A stretch of DNA of 64,000 bases from Candidatus Babelota bacterium (GCA_016183005.1 JACPFN010000003.1:69449-133448), one strand, 5' to 3'; shown: positions 1 to 9,320, numbered from the stretch's first letter. Notes: generated by a model not told the origin, from the sequence alone. A program made the numbers and translations.

Positions 1-171
1 CTTAGCGATATATCAAAAGAGATCGCAAAAAAAGATTTCTCTCAAATCTCTTTAGAAAAGTACCTTTTACAAAGAATGCTTGGCGATACTCACGTAATAT
101 GTCCAGAATTATCCAATGCTGCAGAAGCAATTATAGCAAGAAGCTATCCATCGAAATCATTAAGCAATTGA
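1..171 (+). CDS. C-terminal fragment of an unidentified protein
   Basis: An open frame runs in from the left edge and ends at TGA 169-171, giving 56 visible residues. The tail is mixed charged and helical (…LQRMLGDTHVICPELSNAAE…), with no membrane segment. It is followed 40 bases later by a good hairpin terminator, which supports it being the real end of a transcribed gene. I do not recognise the family from this fragment. Confidence 0.6.
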   Translation, partial: LSDISKEIAKKDFSQISLEKYLLQRMLGDTHVICPELSNAAEAIIARSYPSKSLSN

Positions 172-212
172 AAAATACAATATCTTAATTACACACTTTA
201 CCAAGAACAAAG

Positions 213-240
213 AAGAGCAAGAAACATCTTGCTCTTTTTA
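213..240 (+). terminator. Rho-independent terminator
   Basis: A 10-bp perfect stem (AAGAGCAAGA / TCTTGCTCTT) with a 4-base loop is followed by a T-rich run. It closes the plus-strand gene cut by the left edge and lies between convergent genes, so it may also serve the ankyrin gene on the other strand. Confidence 0.8.
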
Positions 241-279
241 ATCATCTTAAAACTATATTCTTATTTTTTTAAACTAAGA

Positions 280-1764
280 TTATCTACTTTTTATAGCATT
301 CCACAAATCGGCTGCTCTTTGTGCGGCATGAGATGCACTTTCTTGAAGCACGCTTGCCATGGTTATAGGCTTATTTTCTTTAAGCCATTGCTCTTCTGCT
401 TGAATAAGATCAGAAAGAGCATCTAAGTGAAAAAATCTTCTATCGAAATAAGTTAATCCAGGTTTATTATGCATATTAAAATCATTTTGATGTACTCCTA
501 AAATTCTTTTTACCAATTTAGGAGTTAATCCTTCTACTGCATTATGCTTTAACAATTCAGTCTTACTTATGTATTGTGCTTTATAAAAATCATCTACAGT
601 AAATTTTACTCCAGCCTCTATGAATGCTTTAGTTAAGATAGGTGATTTCGTTACGATATGCATGCGAATATTTGGAGCTAAAGATCCATATGAAAGAATA
701 CCTCTTGCGATTCTTTCTGCATTTTTTTCAGTAAGATCTGTCCGATCTAAACAAAATTCTAAAATAGAATAATTAATTGTTGCGCCATTATTTAATAATA
801 ATTCAAAATTAGTATCAGAATTTATAGACCTTCTAAGTGCATTATCTATTCCAACACGAGCACCATTTTGTAATAACACCTTAAGCATTTCTGTCGAGCC
901 AGTTCTATTAGATGCGGCTACTTCTAATGGAGTAGTTCCTTTATTAATTATCATAGAACTTCCCATAATGTCATTATAAAATTTACGCAAAAAAGAATTA
1001 TTTTTATTTAACCTTGCATAATATACATTTTCGTACACAACATTAGGATTAGCTTGTCCGCTTTTTATTAATGATTCTACCTGTTCAACATCACCGCTTT
1101 TTATAGCTGCCCAAAGTTTTTCATCAGTTACACGGTTAGTAGGTATTGAACTATCTGAAAAATCCCAAGATGCTGGCTTTTGCTTTATTTCGTTTGTAGG
1201 CGGCTTTATTTTACCTAATAAAATATCTCTTGCTTCTGTTAAATTTACAAAATCTGCACCTGTTCCACCAGCGTCAGGATGGTATAAAAGCGTTTTAGCA
1301 ACATAAGCGCTCTGGATTTCCTTTTCAGTTGGATTATCAGAAGTAAGTCCTAAAAATTTTATTGCATCTTGCTTTGTTAGAGGTTTTTTCGTAACAGGCT
1401 CTCTTTTAACAGGTGCTAATAATGTATGGGTAGATCTAAATAACCCAGCTCTATCCATTGGCGCAGAAAATTTTGGTTCTAATGGGGCTTCCCACAATCT
1501 AGGATCATGGCCGAATACTTCAGTATCTGAAAATGAGCCCGGAGTAAAATCTGTTTTGAGTTGAAAATCTTGTACAGAATGAACATTTGATAATGGACGT
1601 AAATATTCTAACGTTCGCATTCTTATTGGTCGCATAGCTCTGCCAACATTTTGAACAGCCTTAGTAGCCGCCTGATCTACTACCTCTCGTCCGCCAAATC
1701 TTGATGCATTTAACGGCATGGTACATATCCCTGCAATTAAAAAAAATATAAACTTCATTTTCAT
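280..1764 (-). CDS. Exported J-domain plus ankyrin-repeat protein
   Basis: A 494-residue protein. It begins with a short Sec-type signal peptide (hydrophobic residues 5-19). Residues about 130-185 form a J domain with the hallmark HPD at 162-164 and downstream helix residues typical of DnaJ. Residues about 210-345 hold degenerate ankyrin repeats (LWAAIKSGDVEQVESLIKSG; GTTPLEVAASNRTG). J domains normally recruit Hsp70 and ankyrin repeats bind proteins. With a signal peptide this combination suggests an exported protein that could act on host chaperones; that role is inference. The start is ATG with a GGGG ribosome site just upstream. It stands alone, with no operon partner. Confidence 0.8.
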   Translation of the reverse strand: MKMKFIFFLIAGICTMPLNASRFGGREVVDQAATKAVQNVGRAMRPIRMRTLEYLRPLSNVHSVQDFQLKTDFTPGSFSDTEVFGHDPRLWEAPLEPKFSAPMDRAGLFRSTHTLLAPVKREPVTKKPLTKQDAIKFLGLTSDNPTEKEIQSAYVAKTLLYHPDAGGTGADFVNLTEARDILLGKIKPPTNEIKQKPASWDFSDSSIPTNRVTDEKLWAAIKSGDVEQVESLIKSGQANPNVVYENVYYARLNKNNSFLRKFYNDIMGSSMIINKGTTPLEVAASNRTGSTEMLKVLLQNGARVGIDNALRRSINSDTNFELLLNNGATINYSILEFCLDRTDLTEKNAERIARGILSYGSLAPNIRMHIVTKSPILTKAFIEAGVKFTVDDFYKAQYISKTELLKHNAVEGLTPKLVKRILGVHQNDFNMHNKPGLTYFDRRFFHLDALSDLIQAEEQWLKENKPITMASVLQESASHAAQRAADLWNAIKSR

Positions 1765-1917
1765 ACCACCCCACTCATTTCTTTAAGATTATCACTAATA
1801 ATAATAATACTAATAATAATAACTCAATAGTTTGTTTAAAAAAACCACAAAAATTTACGTTGCGATATAAGCTCAACTATTAGAATCTTGTCAGAGAATT
1901 TACTATTCATGCACTCT

Positions 1918-2169
1918 TTAAACAATATTGCTATCAATAAGCCTATTAGGCATTTTTTTAAAATCTAAGAAAACTCCTTTTTTTAAAAGCTTATAGGCGA
2001 TATCTAAAAAAGCTTCTTCTAAATCTGGCGCCACAAAGAATTCAAAAATACTTTCTTCTTTATCAATCGTGCGATCAAAGGCAACATGTTCACAAAAACG
2101 AACGGTTGAAGTTACAAACCAACAAAGCTCTTTTTGAACTCGAGCTTGATAATAAACTGAATAACTCAT
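1918..2169 (-). CDS. Small protein of unknown function
   Basis: An 83-residue soluble-looking protein with an ATG start and no clear Shine-Dalgarno. It has an aromatic/charged N-terminal half (MSYSVYYQARVQKELCWF), an acidic centre, and a helix containing LEEAFLDIAYKLLKK. There is no signal peptide or membrane segment. It is transcribed divergently from the downstream permease. I do not recognise the family. The codon pattern looks coding and nothing larger overlaps it, so I keep it as a probable real gene. Confidence 0.55.
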   Translation of the reverse strand: MSYSVYYQARVQKELCWFVTSTVRFCEHVAFDRTIDKEESIFEFFVAPDLEEAFLDIAYKLLKKGVFLDFKKMPNRLIDSNIV

Positions 2170-2303
2170 AATTGTTTCGATATTATATAATCTTTTTTTG
2201 ATAGTTTTTCATAAAACTTGTTCTGAATACAAAAGCATGATATAACCTTACCATAACTTTTCAAATTTGTAGAGAGCTATCAATGATTCCAGAGGATTAT
2301 TAA

Positions 2304-3509
2304 ATGTCTCAGTCTATTAGCGAAAAAATTGATTTAAAAACAGCGATTATTATCGGTATTAACACTATTGTTGGAGCTGGAATTTTTAGTACAACTTCAC
2401 TACTTGGTTCCAAAATTGGTCCCGCCGGAATTATTACATTCTTACTTGCATGCATCGCAGTTTGGTTTATAGCTCAATCGTTTGCCCGAGTAGCATATCT
2501 ATACCCCCAAGAAGGTTCTATTTACAACTATACTAAACAATGGGCTGGTCATACATTTGCAATATTTACTGCATTTTCATACGTCATAGGCACACTTACA
2601 GCGATGGGCCTTTTAGTAAAGATCGCAAGCCAATATCTTCATGACATTATTCCAGCACTTTCAGCAAATATATGGAGTCTTATTGCAATCATAACTTTAT
2701 TTATGCTCAATATAGCCGGAGCAAAACTTTCTAAAATTGGCCAATACATTTTAATATTTGCAACTATGTACCCACTGGTTATCACAACAATTTTATGTAC
2801 CCTTAATATCAATCTTGCAAACTTAACACCATTCATGCCTGGTGGATTATTATCAGTTATTTCTGGAACCAAAGTTGCCATCTTTGGATTTTTTGGATTT
2901 GAAGGCATTGCCTCATTATTCAGAATTATGCATAATCCGCAAGAATCTGTACCTAAGGCTTTAAGAATCACGTTAATTTGCGTTAGCATTATTTACTTAA
3001 TTTTTATCGGGTCAATTCTTTTGGGAATTCCGCAAGAAATATTTACTCATAATCCAAATATCTCAATTCCTCAAGCACTACTTGTAATCTACCATCATCA
3101 TACATATCTAATACAATCAATCGGGATATCTATTATTTTTTCAATTCTTGCGACAGTGCATGCTGTTATTTGGACAGGAAGTGAATTTTTACTTTCAATA
3201 ACTAAGTCAATTCAAAATAAAACAATAAAAAACTTATCAACCAAAAATTATCTCAATCAAAGAAACATGGTTATTGCATCATGCATAATCATCACCCTAG
3301 CTTGTATTTCAATTAAAAATTTATCACTATTTTTTAGCCTTGCTGATATTTTCTTATTATTTGCATATATTTGCTCAATTTCAGCATTACTTTTTATAAA
3401 AGAAGAATGGAAATCTGGGCAAAATTATGTGACATTAATTGGACTGATCTGTGCAACTATTATTTTTAGCATTGCACTTAAAACACTTCTAGTACATGCT
3501 TTATTATAG
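2304..3509 (+). CDS. APC-superfamily amino acid permease
   Basis: A 401-residue integral membrane protein with about 12 hydrophobic segments. The N-terminus carries the APC signature in TM1 (GINTIVGAGIFSTTSLLG), the unwound glycine-rich helix that binds the amino group of the substrate. Family members exchange or import amino acids or polyamines across the inner membrane. A nutrient importer suits a host-dependent bacterium, but the substrate cannot be read from the sequence. It starts at ATG after AGAGGA with good spacing. An outer-membrane protein gene follows 28 bases later and is probably co-transcribed. Confidence 0.85.
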   Translation: MSQSISEKIDLKTAIIIGINTIVGAGIFSTTSLLGSKIGPAGIITFLLACIAVWFIAQSFARVAYLYPQEGSIYNYTKQWAGHTFAIFTAFSYVIGTLTAMGLLVKIASQYLHDIIPALSANIWSLIAIITLFMLNIAGAKLSKIGQYILIFATMYPLVITTILCTLNINLANLTPFMPGGLLSVISGTKVAIFGFFGFEGIASLFRIMHNPQESVPKALRITLICVSIIYLIFIGSILLGIPQEIFTHNPNISIPQALLVIYHHHTYLIQSIGISIIFSILATVHAVIWTGSEFLLSITKSIQNKTIKNLSTKNYLNQRNMVIASCIIITLACISIKNLSLFFSLADIFLLFAYICSISALLFIKEEWKSGQNYVTLIGLICATIIFSIALKTLLVHALL

Positions 3510-3537
3510 TTTTTGAATGTAAAAAGGATAGAATTTT

Positions 3538-5355
3538 ATGAAACCATCACTTTACAACATGCTTCATATAATCACCCTATGCTTGATGATTCCAGGCGTG
3601 CTATACCCACGACTCACAACCCTCAAGCATTTTGATCCAGCCCCCATCTACAGTGCAAACGATAGCATGATGCCACCCAATAGCCAATTTTTAAATCTCA
3701 AAAAAGCACGTATCAAAGATGAACAACCCAACAAAAAAAAGTTTCTAGGTATTAACATCAGCGGATTCTGTCAAAAAGCCGTTCGTGCCCGCGGATATAG
3801 CGGTAACACCGAATATGGAACAGTTCAGGGTGAAGCTGCTAATGCATTTGAACTTGGTGATTTTCGTGGAACTATGAACGTTATGGGGCTATTTTTGGGA
3901 GCTAACCCTGATCATGGAGAACATATCTATGTTAACAACATTTCTCCAACACAAATACAATGCTATGTAACACCATGCTCAATCTTTAAGTTTTTTGATG
4001 GAAAAAAAGAATGCTTGCAAGATATAGCTTTAGGACTTATTCAAGCAACATTTACAGATGGATCCTATCCTACCTGTGATTCCCCTAAAGACTGTCAAGA
4101 TTACAATTCCACCAACCCTCTTGTTTTTCAAAATTGTATCGGAAGTAGCTCTAGCACAACATACTGCGATACCGCTGTCAGTATTTTTGATCCTAATTAT
4201 CTTAAACAAGATACTACCTATTTTGGTGCTTTTTCTATTCCAATTAGTTACCAACAAGCTGGACTTCGCCTGGAACTTAATATCAATTTTTGGGACTACG
4301 TCGGTATTACCGTGCAAAGTGGCATGAGCAACATAAGGCAAAATTATGTAAATACCATCCCTGCCCTTACACAAATAACAACAAGCGGTTCTACTACCAC
4401 AACAACTTCATTTACGAATGGTCAAACAGCTCCTGGTCCCTATAGCCTTTCTGCTATTCCCAATACAACCGTTGGAACAGGTGGAAATTCAATAGGTACG
4501 AATCTATATGGTCAATTAGTTCTTTATGGAAATATTGTTGGTGGAGTTGCAAATCCATACCCTGATCCAGCAGCACAATTAACTTTTGACGAATATATTT
4601 CCAACAACCTTGGGGCCATCCTTAATTGTGATTGTTTGGGAAGCGATCCTCTCTGTGCCTTTGAAAAAAATGGATTTGACGATGTTAGAATTATTGCTAA
4701 TTTTCAAAAAACATATGAACCATTTCGTATGCGTCATGAAGAGGATGATGATGCTGGCAACTGGCCCGACGTACTCTTTACTCCATATGCTTGGGTAGGC
4801 GGATCAGTTCCAACGGGGGATGAAAAAAACTATAGAAATATCTTAAGCTTACCATTTGGTAACGATGGACACGCTTCGGTCGGTGGCGGTGGCGGATTTT
4901 TATTTGATTTTGCTGAATCTGTTGAAGTTGGTGTTGAAGGTGGCGTTACCTACTTTACCTCTAAAACCAAAACTATTCCTTTCCCAACACACGAACTTCA
5001 ACGAATCTTGTATCCATTTGATGCAAAGGTCGCTATACAACCAGGTATGAACTGGGACTTTAAGGCGCTTTTAAATTGTTACCAGTTTATCAAACATGTC
5101 AGCTTTTGGTTCACCTATGAATACATTGAGCATAAAAAAGATTGTTATACCGTATGCGACAAATCCAAGGCGAAATATTATGTACCAAAAGTCATAGAAT
5201 GTAAATCTGACTGGCGTGCACAATTTTTTAATGCTGCTATCGTGTTTGATATCATGCCAGGGGCTCAAGCGAGCTTTGTATGGCAACAGCCAATATCACC
5301 ACGTAATGCTTACTATCCAGTAACTATCATGGGATCTTTAAACTTTATGTTCTAA
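3538..5355 (+). CDS. Cysteine-rich outer-membrane beta-barrel protein
   Basis: A 605-residue protein with a signal peptide (about residues 1-24). It has long stretches of alternating hydrophobic/polar residues, a glycine-rich segment (GGGGGFLFDFAESVEVGVEG), and a C-terminal phenylalanine (…GSLNFMF), the usual signature for Bam-dependent barrel assembly. The first half is rich in cysteines, many in pairs, so disulfide cross-links in the envelope are plausible. It resembles in layout the 424-residue protein at 37184-38458. It probably serves as a porin or surface protein. The family is not one I can name. The ribosome site AAGGAT is well placed. Confidence 0.7.
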   Translation: MKPSLYNMLHIITLCLMIPGVLYPRLTTLKHFDPAPIYSANDSMMPPNSQFLNLKKARIKDEQPNKKKFLGINISGFCQKAVRARGYSGNTEYGTVQGEAANAFELGDFRGTMNVMGLFLGANPDHGEHIYVNNISPTQIQCYVTPCSIFKFFDGKKECLQDIALGLIQATFTDGSYPTCDSPKDCQDYNSTNPLVFQNCIGSSSSTTYCDTAVSIFDPNYLKQDTTYFGAFSIPISYQQAGLRLELNINFWDYVGITVQSGMSNIRQNYVNTIPALTQITTSGSTTTTTSFTNGQTAPGPYSLSAIPNTTVGTGGNSIGTNLYGQLVLYGNIVGGVANPYPDPAAQLTFDEYISNNLGAILNCDCLGSDPLCAFEKNGFDDVRIIANFQKTYEPFRMRHEEDDDAGNWPDVLFTPYAWVGGSVPTGDEKNYRNILSLPFGNDGHASVGGGGGFLFDFAESVEVGVEGGVTYFTSKTKTIPFPTHELQRILYPFDAKVAIQPGMNWDFKALLNCYQFIKHVSFWFTYEYIEHKKDCYTVCDKSKAKYYVPKVIECKSDWRAQFFNAAIVFDIMPGAQASFVWQQPISPRNAYYPVTIMGSLNFMF

Positions 5356-5379
5356 AGGTTTTTTTAAAAAATATAATAT

Positions 5380-5416
5380 AAAACGAATTTGATATTAAAA
5401 TTTTCAAATCCGTTTT
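5380..5416 (+). terminator. Possible terminator hairpin
   Basis: A 13-bp stem with one mismatch (AAAACGAATTTGA pairing with TCAAATCCGTTTT) lies just after the outer-membrane protein gene. There is no strong T-run after it, so its termination strength is uncertain. Confidence 0.4.
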
Positions 5417-5549
5417 ACATTGATAATATTATGCAGCTAAAAATTCGCTTAAAAAACAGACAACTTGCCCTCTAGACTTTTTTATCAGAAAACGTATTCT
5501 GTTAAAGTAAGTTTAATTCTATACCCATTTCGTAAGGTGGCTGATTTAT

Positions 5550-5771
5550 ATGTCTAAAAAGGCAAATATCAAAGTACAAGTAACAAGCAACATTGATCGT
5601 GCACTGCGTCAACTCAAGAAAAAAATTGAACGTGAAGGCATTGTTCGTGATATGAAACGAATCGTGTACTTTGAATCACCGACTCAAAAGAAACGTAAAC
5701 GTTTAATTCGTGCAATTAAACAAAATCTTATGCTTCTTGCAAGTCGCGGTGAACTTTTAATTAAAAAGTAA
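5550..5771 (+). CDS. rpsU: Ribosomal protein bS21
   Basis: A 73-residue, very basic protein with the bS21 pattern. It has an N-terminal strand, then the arginine/lysine-rich helices (RALRQLKKKIEREGIVRDMK…FESPTQKKRKR). It is a small-subunit protein that sits near the anti-Shine-Dalgarno end of 16S rRNA. The start has a strong AAGGTGG ribosome site. It leads a short plus-strand run with rbfA and a prepilin peptidase, so a ribosome biogenesis pair is followed by a secretion gene. Confidence 0.93.
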   Translation: MSKKANIKVQVTSNIDRALRQLKKKIEREGIVRDMKRIVYFESPTQKKRKRLIRAIKQNLMLLASRGELLIKK

Positions 5772-5814
5772 ACGCCAAAATAGCTATAAATAAAAATTCG
5801 AGTTTAACAAAATA

Positions 5815-6204
5815 ATGAATCCATCTAATCTTTCAAACATCAAACGTTCTCAAAAAGAATCACTTTTGCTCAAAGAACTTTCAAAAATGCTTCACGAGCT
5901 TATGTTGGATGACAAAGAACTTTCTGGATTATTCATTAACCGTGTTGAACTTTCAAAAAATAAGGGTGCTTGTATCGTATACTTCTACGATCCACAAGGC
6001 CCTTCTAATTTTGAAACAAAAAAAAGACGTCTCATTCTTTATAAGCCATCACTCAGAAGAGCGATTGCTATGACTCTTGATGGACGCTATACGCCTGAAT
6101 TAGTCTTTGCTTACGACGCTCAATTTGAAAAACAACAACGCATTGAAAATATCTTAGAAAAAGTAAAAAACGATTTTAAAAAAGATTCAAACGAAGAAGA
6201 ATAA
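5815..6204 (+). CDS. rbfA: Ribosome-binding factor A
   Basis: 129 residues with the RbfA KH-like fold pattern. It has an N-terminal helix (LLLKELSKMLHELML), a central beta-strand pair, then SLRRAIAMTLDGRYTPELVF and a D-x-x-F-E-x-x-x-R-I end, matching the family's L-R…L-x-x-R-x-x-P-E-L-x-F-x-x-D signature. RbfA helps mature the 5' end of 16S rRNA in the 30S subunit. It lies 43 bases after rpsU and 3 bases before the next gene. No clear Shine-Dalgarno is seen, so translation may depend on rpsU. Confidence 0.82.
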   Translation: MNPSNLSNIKRSQKESLLLKELSKMLHELMLDDKELSGLFINRVELSKNKGACIVYFYDPQGPSNFETKKRRLILYKPSLRRAIAMTLDGRYTPELVFAYDAQFEKQQRIENILEKVKNDFKKDSNEEE

Positions 6205-6207
6205 AAT

Positions 6208-6825
6208 ATGCTTATTGCATTTTTATTTCCTATATTTTTCTATTGGTCATACCTTCTTGAAATAATCGCATATTTCTTACTTCATCAAAAATTTAAAATT
6301 CTAAAAATTGATCTAAAGAATCCCGTTCAGCTCGTGCTGTTGTGCTCATCAACGATTACATTTATTGTTTCAGTTCAAACCTTTTTACCAAAAACTCCAA
6401 TATTTTTTATACTTGTTTCAGCGCTATGGATTACTATTTTCACAGATCTTTCACATATGCTTATCTCTCGATGGGTCTCTTTATACCTGATTCCAATCGG
6501 ATTTCTAGCAAGCTGGTGTGAAATGACTCATATCACATTTCAAGAAAGTATTCTAAGCTCTGGTATTGCTGCAGGCTTTTTCATGACGATAAATAAGATT
6601 TTTTACAGAATAAAAGGTCATGATGGACTTGGCCAAGGAGATATCGAACTTTTAGCATGCATAGCTGCCTGGATAGGTGCCCTTGGAACTTGGGTAACTA
6701 TCACGATAGGATCTACACTTGGAAGCATTTTAGGTCTTGTATATATATTGATACGTAAGAAAAAAATTAAAGCTGTACCATTCGGTCCATTTATCGCCCT
6801 TGGTGCAATAATATTTTCAAACTAG
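6208..6825 (+). CDS. Type IV prepilin peptidase (A24)
   Basis: A 205-residue polytopic membrane protein. Two catalytic aspartates are visible: one in TDLSHMLISRWV and one in the GxGD motif (GLGQGDIELLACI). These define A24 aspartic peptidases that cut leader peptides of type IV pilins and type II secretion pseudopilins. The zinc-binding CxxC N-methylase domain of full-length PilD is absent, so this is the short form. Its presence implies a pilus, competence or type II-like system elsewhere in the genome. That could also move the many signal-peptide proteins of this window across the outer membrane (inference). Confidence 0.85.
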   Translation: MLIAFLFPIFFYWSYLLEIIAYFLLHQKFKILKIDLKNPVQLVLLCSSTITFIVSVQTFLPKTPIFFILVSALWITIFTDLSHMLISRWVSLYLIPIGFLASWCEMTHITFQESILSSGIAAGFFMTINKIFYRIKGHDGLGQGDIELLACIAAWIGALGTWVTITIGSTLGSILGLVYILIRKKKIKAVPFGPFIALGAIIFSN

Positions 6826-6826
6826 C

Positions 6827-7471
6827 TTAAATTCTTTCAACTATGCCATTGTTACATATGCCGCCTTGTCCGTGCAACACAAAAATTTTTCCCAAAATAC
6901 CTCCTCTTTTAGCCTGTGATAACTGCAGCTCCAACATAAGCTTAGAGAAAATTCCTTTTGCAAAGCTCAACCATTGCGTATGGTTATAATTTAAATTAGC
7001 GATACGAACGCGAGATAAGTAGAGTAAATATCCTAAAAATTCTAATGGATCAAAAGTAACCGATATATCACTGCCAACCCAATTTCTCATCCATGACTCA
7101 GAATTGTACTTATACCTTTTGCCAATTTTACTTAAAAGCCAATTTTCATGCGCCTGCTGAATTAAGGTATCATCATATGCGTATGCCTTTTGATCTGTTA
7201 ACCAAAAAACCTTGTTCTCTTGGAAATCCTTATAGAAAACAGGTCTTAATACCAATCCTTTAGTATTAACTTCAAGTAAGAATTCATAATTAAAAACAGA
7301 TCTCGGCTCAATTATCTTACATTTATCATGAAGTGAACATTCCGACGTATCACCATGATATAAAATCAAAAAACCAAAATCCGTATCATTAACGATCTTT
7401 TGAACAATTGGAGCAGCAGCACAAACCGCATGCAACAATATCATATATGTACCTATTAAAAATAACCTCAC
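6827..7471 (-). CDS. Exported protein of unknown function
   Basis: I choose the GTG at 7469-7471 as start because a strong purine run (AGAGGGGGAG) lies just before it and the product then begins with a tidy signal peptide (MRLFLIGTYMILLHAVCAAA). The in-frame ATG at 7498 has no properly spaced site. The mature part contains an N-D-T-D segment followed by beta-strands, somewhat like the larger exported protein at 19536-21194. A second half holds helical segments (YLLYLSRVRIANLNY). There is no recognised enzyme motif. It converges on the prepilin peptidase gene with one base between them. Confidence 0.6.
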   Translation of the reverse strand: MRLFLIGTYMILLHAVCAAAPIVQKIVNDTDFGFLILYHGDTSECSLHDKCKIIEPRSVFNYEFLLEVNTKGLVLRPVFYKDFQENKVFWLTDQKAYAYDDTLIQQAHENWLLSKIGKRYKYNSESWMRNWVGSDISVTFDPLEFLGYLLYLSRVRIANLNYNHTQWLSFAKGIFSKLMLELQLSQAKRGGILGKIFVLHGQGGICNNGIVERI

Positions 7472-7561
7472 AACTCCCCCTCTTACATAAACAATCATCC
7501 TTAATACTTAAAGTAATTATTTCAAGTATGAAAAATCAATGGTTTTTATACTTGAAATAAT

Positions 7562-8173
7562 TTATCCAAGTAGTTCTTGTAACTTTTCACGATCAAAAAC
7601 ACCTTCCCTTACTACTTCAATTAACCCAGTTGAAACATTAAGAATAGTTGAAGGATTTTGAGGATAAACGAGTTGTCCTTCTTGAACACATACAGCTCCA
7701 ACTTGTTTTATGATAGAATGACTAACTGAGGCTACTGATTCTGGAATCGGTTGACCGTGAATATTAGCACTTGTCGAAAATAAAGCATCAAAATTTTTTA
7801 AAAGCTTTAAAAGTCCTAGGTGATCAGGAATTCGAATAGCTATAGTTCCATCTGTGCCCTTAAGCCAAGATGGCAGATCATGTCGCGCTTTAAAAATAAG
7901 CGTTACAGCGCCTGGCCAACAAGTTCCAATCAAATTCTTTAATCGTTCTGAAAATACTTGGTCCGTAAAAAGAGATAATTTATCTACCGATCCAACTACT
8001 AAAAGATATGGTTTATCATTACGCTGTTTTATACTATTTAACTTTTCCAAAACCTGTAACGTTGGTTGCCCCCATAATCCAAGAACTGTATCGCCAGAAG
8101 CTAATATAACTTCATTCTGTTCTAATACTGATTTTAAAATTGGGATTGTTTTTTCAGAATTCCAATAAATCAT
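7562..8173 (-). CDS. tsaC: Threonylcarbamoyl-AMP synthase (TsaC/YrdC/Sua5)
   Basis: 203 residues from the ATG at 8171-8173, which has an AAAGG site; the frame extends upstream but has no better start. It shows the YrdC signature: a KQRNDKPYLLVV lysine/arginine segment, CWPGAVTLIF and STSANIHGQP. The enzyme makes threonylcarbamoyl-AMP from threonine, bicarbonate and ATP for t6A37 in ANN-decoding tRNAs. It is short, lacking the extra C-terminal Sua5 domain. It is divergent from the ATP synthase genes. Confidence 0.9.
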   Translation of the reverse strand: MIYWNSEKTIPILKSVLEQNEVILASGDTVLGLWGQPTLQVLEKLNSIKQRNDKPYLLVVGSVDKLSLFTDQVFSERLKNLIGTCWPGAVTLIFKARHDLPSWLKGTDGTIAIRIPDHLGLLKLLKNFDALFSTSANIHGQPIPESVASVSHSIIKQVGAVCVQEGQLVYPQNPSTILNVSTGLIEVVREGVFDREKLQELLG

Positions 8174-8266
8174 GAATATACCTTTTAAATACCTAACTAT
8201 ACATTGATTTTTTTTCTTTATACCGATATACCTAATATACAAGTATTTATTTTAATTTTTATACCT

Positions 8267-8536
8267 ATGACAACAAATATAATCGTTATTTCAAGTTTAA
8301 TATTTTTTTTAGGAATGATATATGGCTTTTTGTTTCATAAGGGCAAAAAATATTTATTATATTCTCCTAATCTCGCATTAAGTTTTCTGTTTACAATCGG
8401 ACGCTTTCTATTTTTAATATGCTTTTCTTTATATATTATAAAATTTGTTAACTATAACCCTATACTTATGATCACATTATTTGTATCATCATACCTAAGT
8501 ACGGTTACAATATTAACGTATAAAGCTGAACAATAA
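8267..8536 (+). CDS. AtpR-like small membrane protein of an N-type ATPase
   Basis: An 89-residue protein from the ATG at 8267, with three hydrophobic helices and an arginine inside the second (SFLFTIGRFLFLICFSLY). It lies 12 bases before atpB. N-ATPase operons (sodium-type F-ATPases) have gene order Q-R-B-E, and AtpR is a roughly 100-residue, three-helix protein with intramembrane arginines thought to serve c-ring assembly. Position and topology fit AtpR here. AtpQ is absent, since the upstream neighbour is the divergent tsaC. AtpI-like is the alternative. Confidence 0.55.
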   Translation: MTTNIIVISSLIFFLGMIYGFLFHKGKKYLLYSPNLALSFLFTIGRFLFLICFSLYIIKFVNYNPILMITLFVSSYLSTVTILTYKAEQ

Positions 8537-8548
8537 AAAGAGAATTTC

Positions 8549-9304
8549 ATGCATAACCAAGCAGTGTCTGATCACCATATAACATGGAAGCCACTAGAGA
8601 ATTTTGGCTTAACTCATAATTTTTGGACAATTCAAGCTGAAACATTAGTCAGCACCTGGTTTATTCTAGGATTAATAATACTTTTTTCTTGGTATGTATC
8701 GCGATGCTTCAAAAATGAAAATAGCTTAGTCAGATGGGCAATTGTAGAATATGTAAGACTTTTTAAGGATCTGGTACAACAATCATTAAAATCTTGTCCC
8801 ATAAATCATTTAGCTATGATAGGTTCATTTTTTACTTATATCCTTATGTGTAATACAATTCAATTTATTCCCTGGCTTGAAGAACCAACTAAGGATATTA
8901 ACACTACCTTTGCCCTAGGAATAATCTCATTTTTATATGTTCATGGCAGTTCTATTAAAGTCAATGGATTTTGGCATTACCTACAACATTATTTCGAACC
9001 GTTTTTTATCATGTTTCCGCTACATGTGGTAGGAAATATCTCTACAATTATATCTCTTTCTTTCCGACTTTTTGGAAATATTTTTGGTGGATACATCATC
9101 AGTTCACTGTATAATAGTTTACTATCAGGATCAGCAGTACTACAGACATTAGGCCTTGTAAGCGGATTGAATTTTATTATATTTTTAATTTTTGGAATAG
9201 CTGAAGGCATGATTCAAGCATTCGTATTTACGATGCTTACATTAACTTATCTTTCTATGGATATTGCGCCAGATGACGATGAAGAACAAACTATAAAATC
9301 TTGA
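8549..9304 (+). CDS. atpB: F-type ATP synthase subunit a
   Basis: 251 residues, polytopic. The conserved helix with the essential arginine facing the c-ring is clear (IISLSFRLFGNIFGGYI), as is the last-helix pair ending in GIAEGMIQAFVFTMLTLTYL. Subunit a forms the two ion half-channels of the Fo motor. It is preceded by the AtpR-like gene and followed 16 bases later by the multi-hairpin c subunit. The b, delta, alpha, gamma, beta and epsilon genes are not next to it, so the operon is split. Confidence 0.93.
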   Translation: MHNQAVSDHHITWKPLENFGLTHNFWTIQAETLVSTWFILGLIILFSWYVSRCFKNENSLVRWAIVEYVRLFKDLVQQSLKSCPINHLAMIGSFFTYILMCNTIQFIPWLEEPTKDINTTFALGIISFLYVHGSSIKVNGFWHYLQHYFEPFFIMFPLHVVGNISTIISLSFRLFGNIFGGYIISSLYNSLLSGSAVLQTLGLVSGLNFIIFLIFGIAEGMIQAFVFTMLTLTYLSMDIAPDDDEEQTIKS

Positions 9305-9320
9305 AAAAAGAGCTTAATAC

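Noticed and set aside
2639..2989. 116-codon minus-strand frame inside the permease gene
   Set aside because: Shadow of the APC permease, which has clear family motifs in the plus frame.
4030..4374. 114-codon minus-strand frame inside the outer-membrane protein
   Set aside because: Shadow frame; no ribosome site and no protein-like features.
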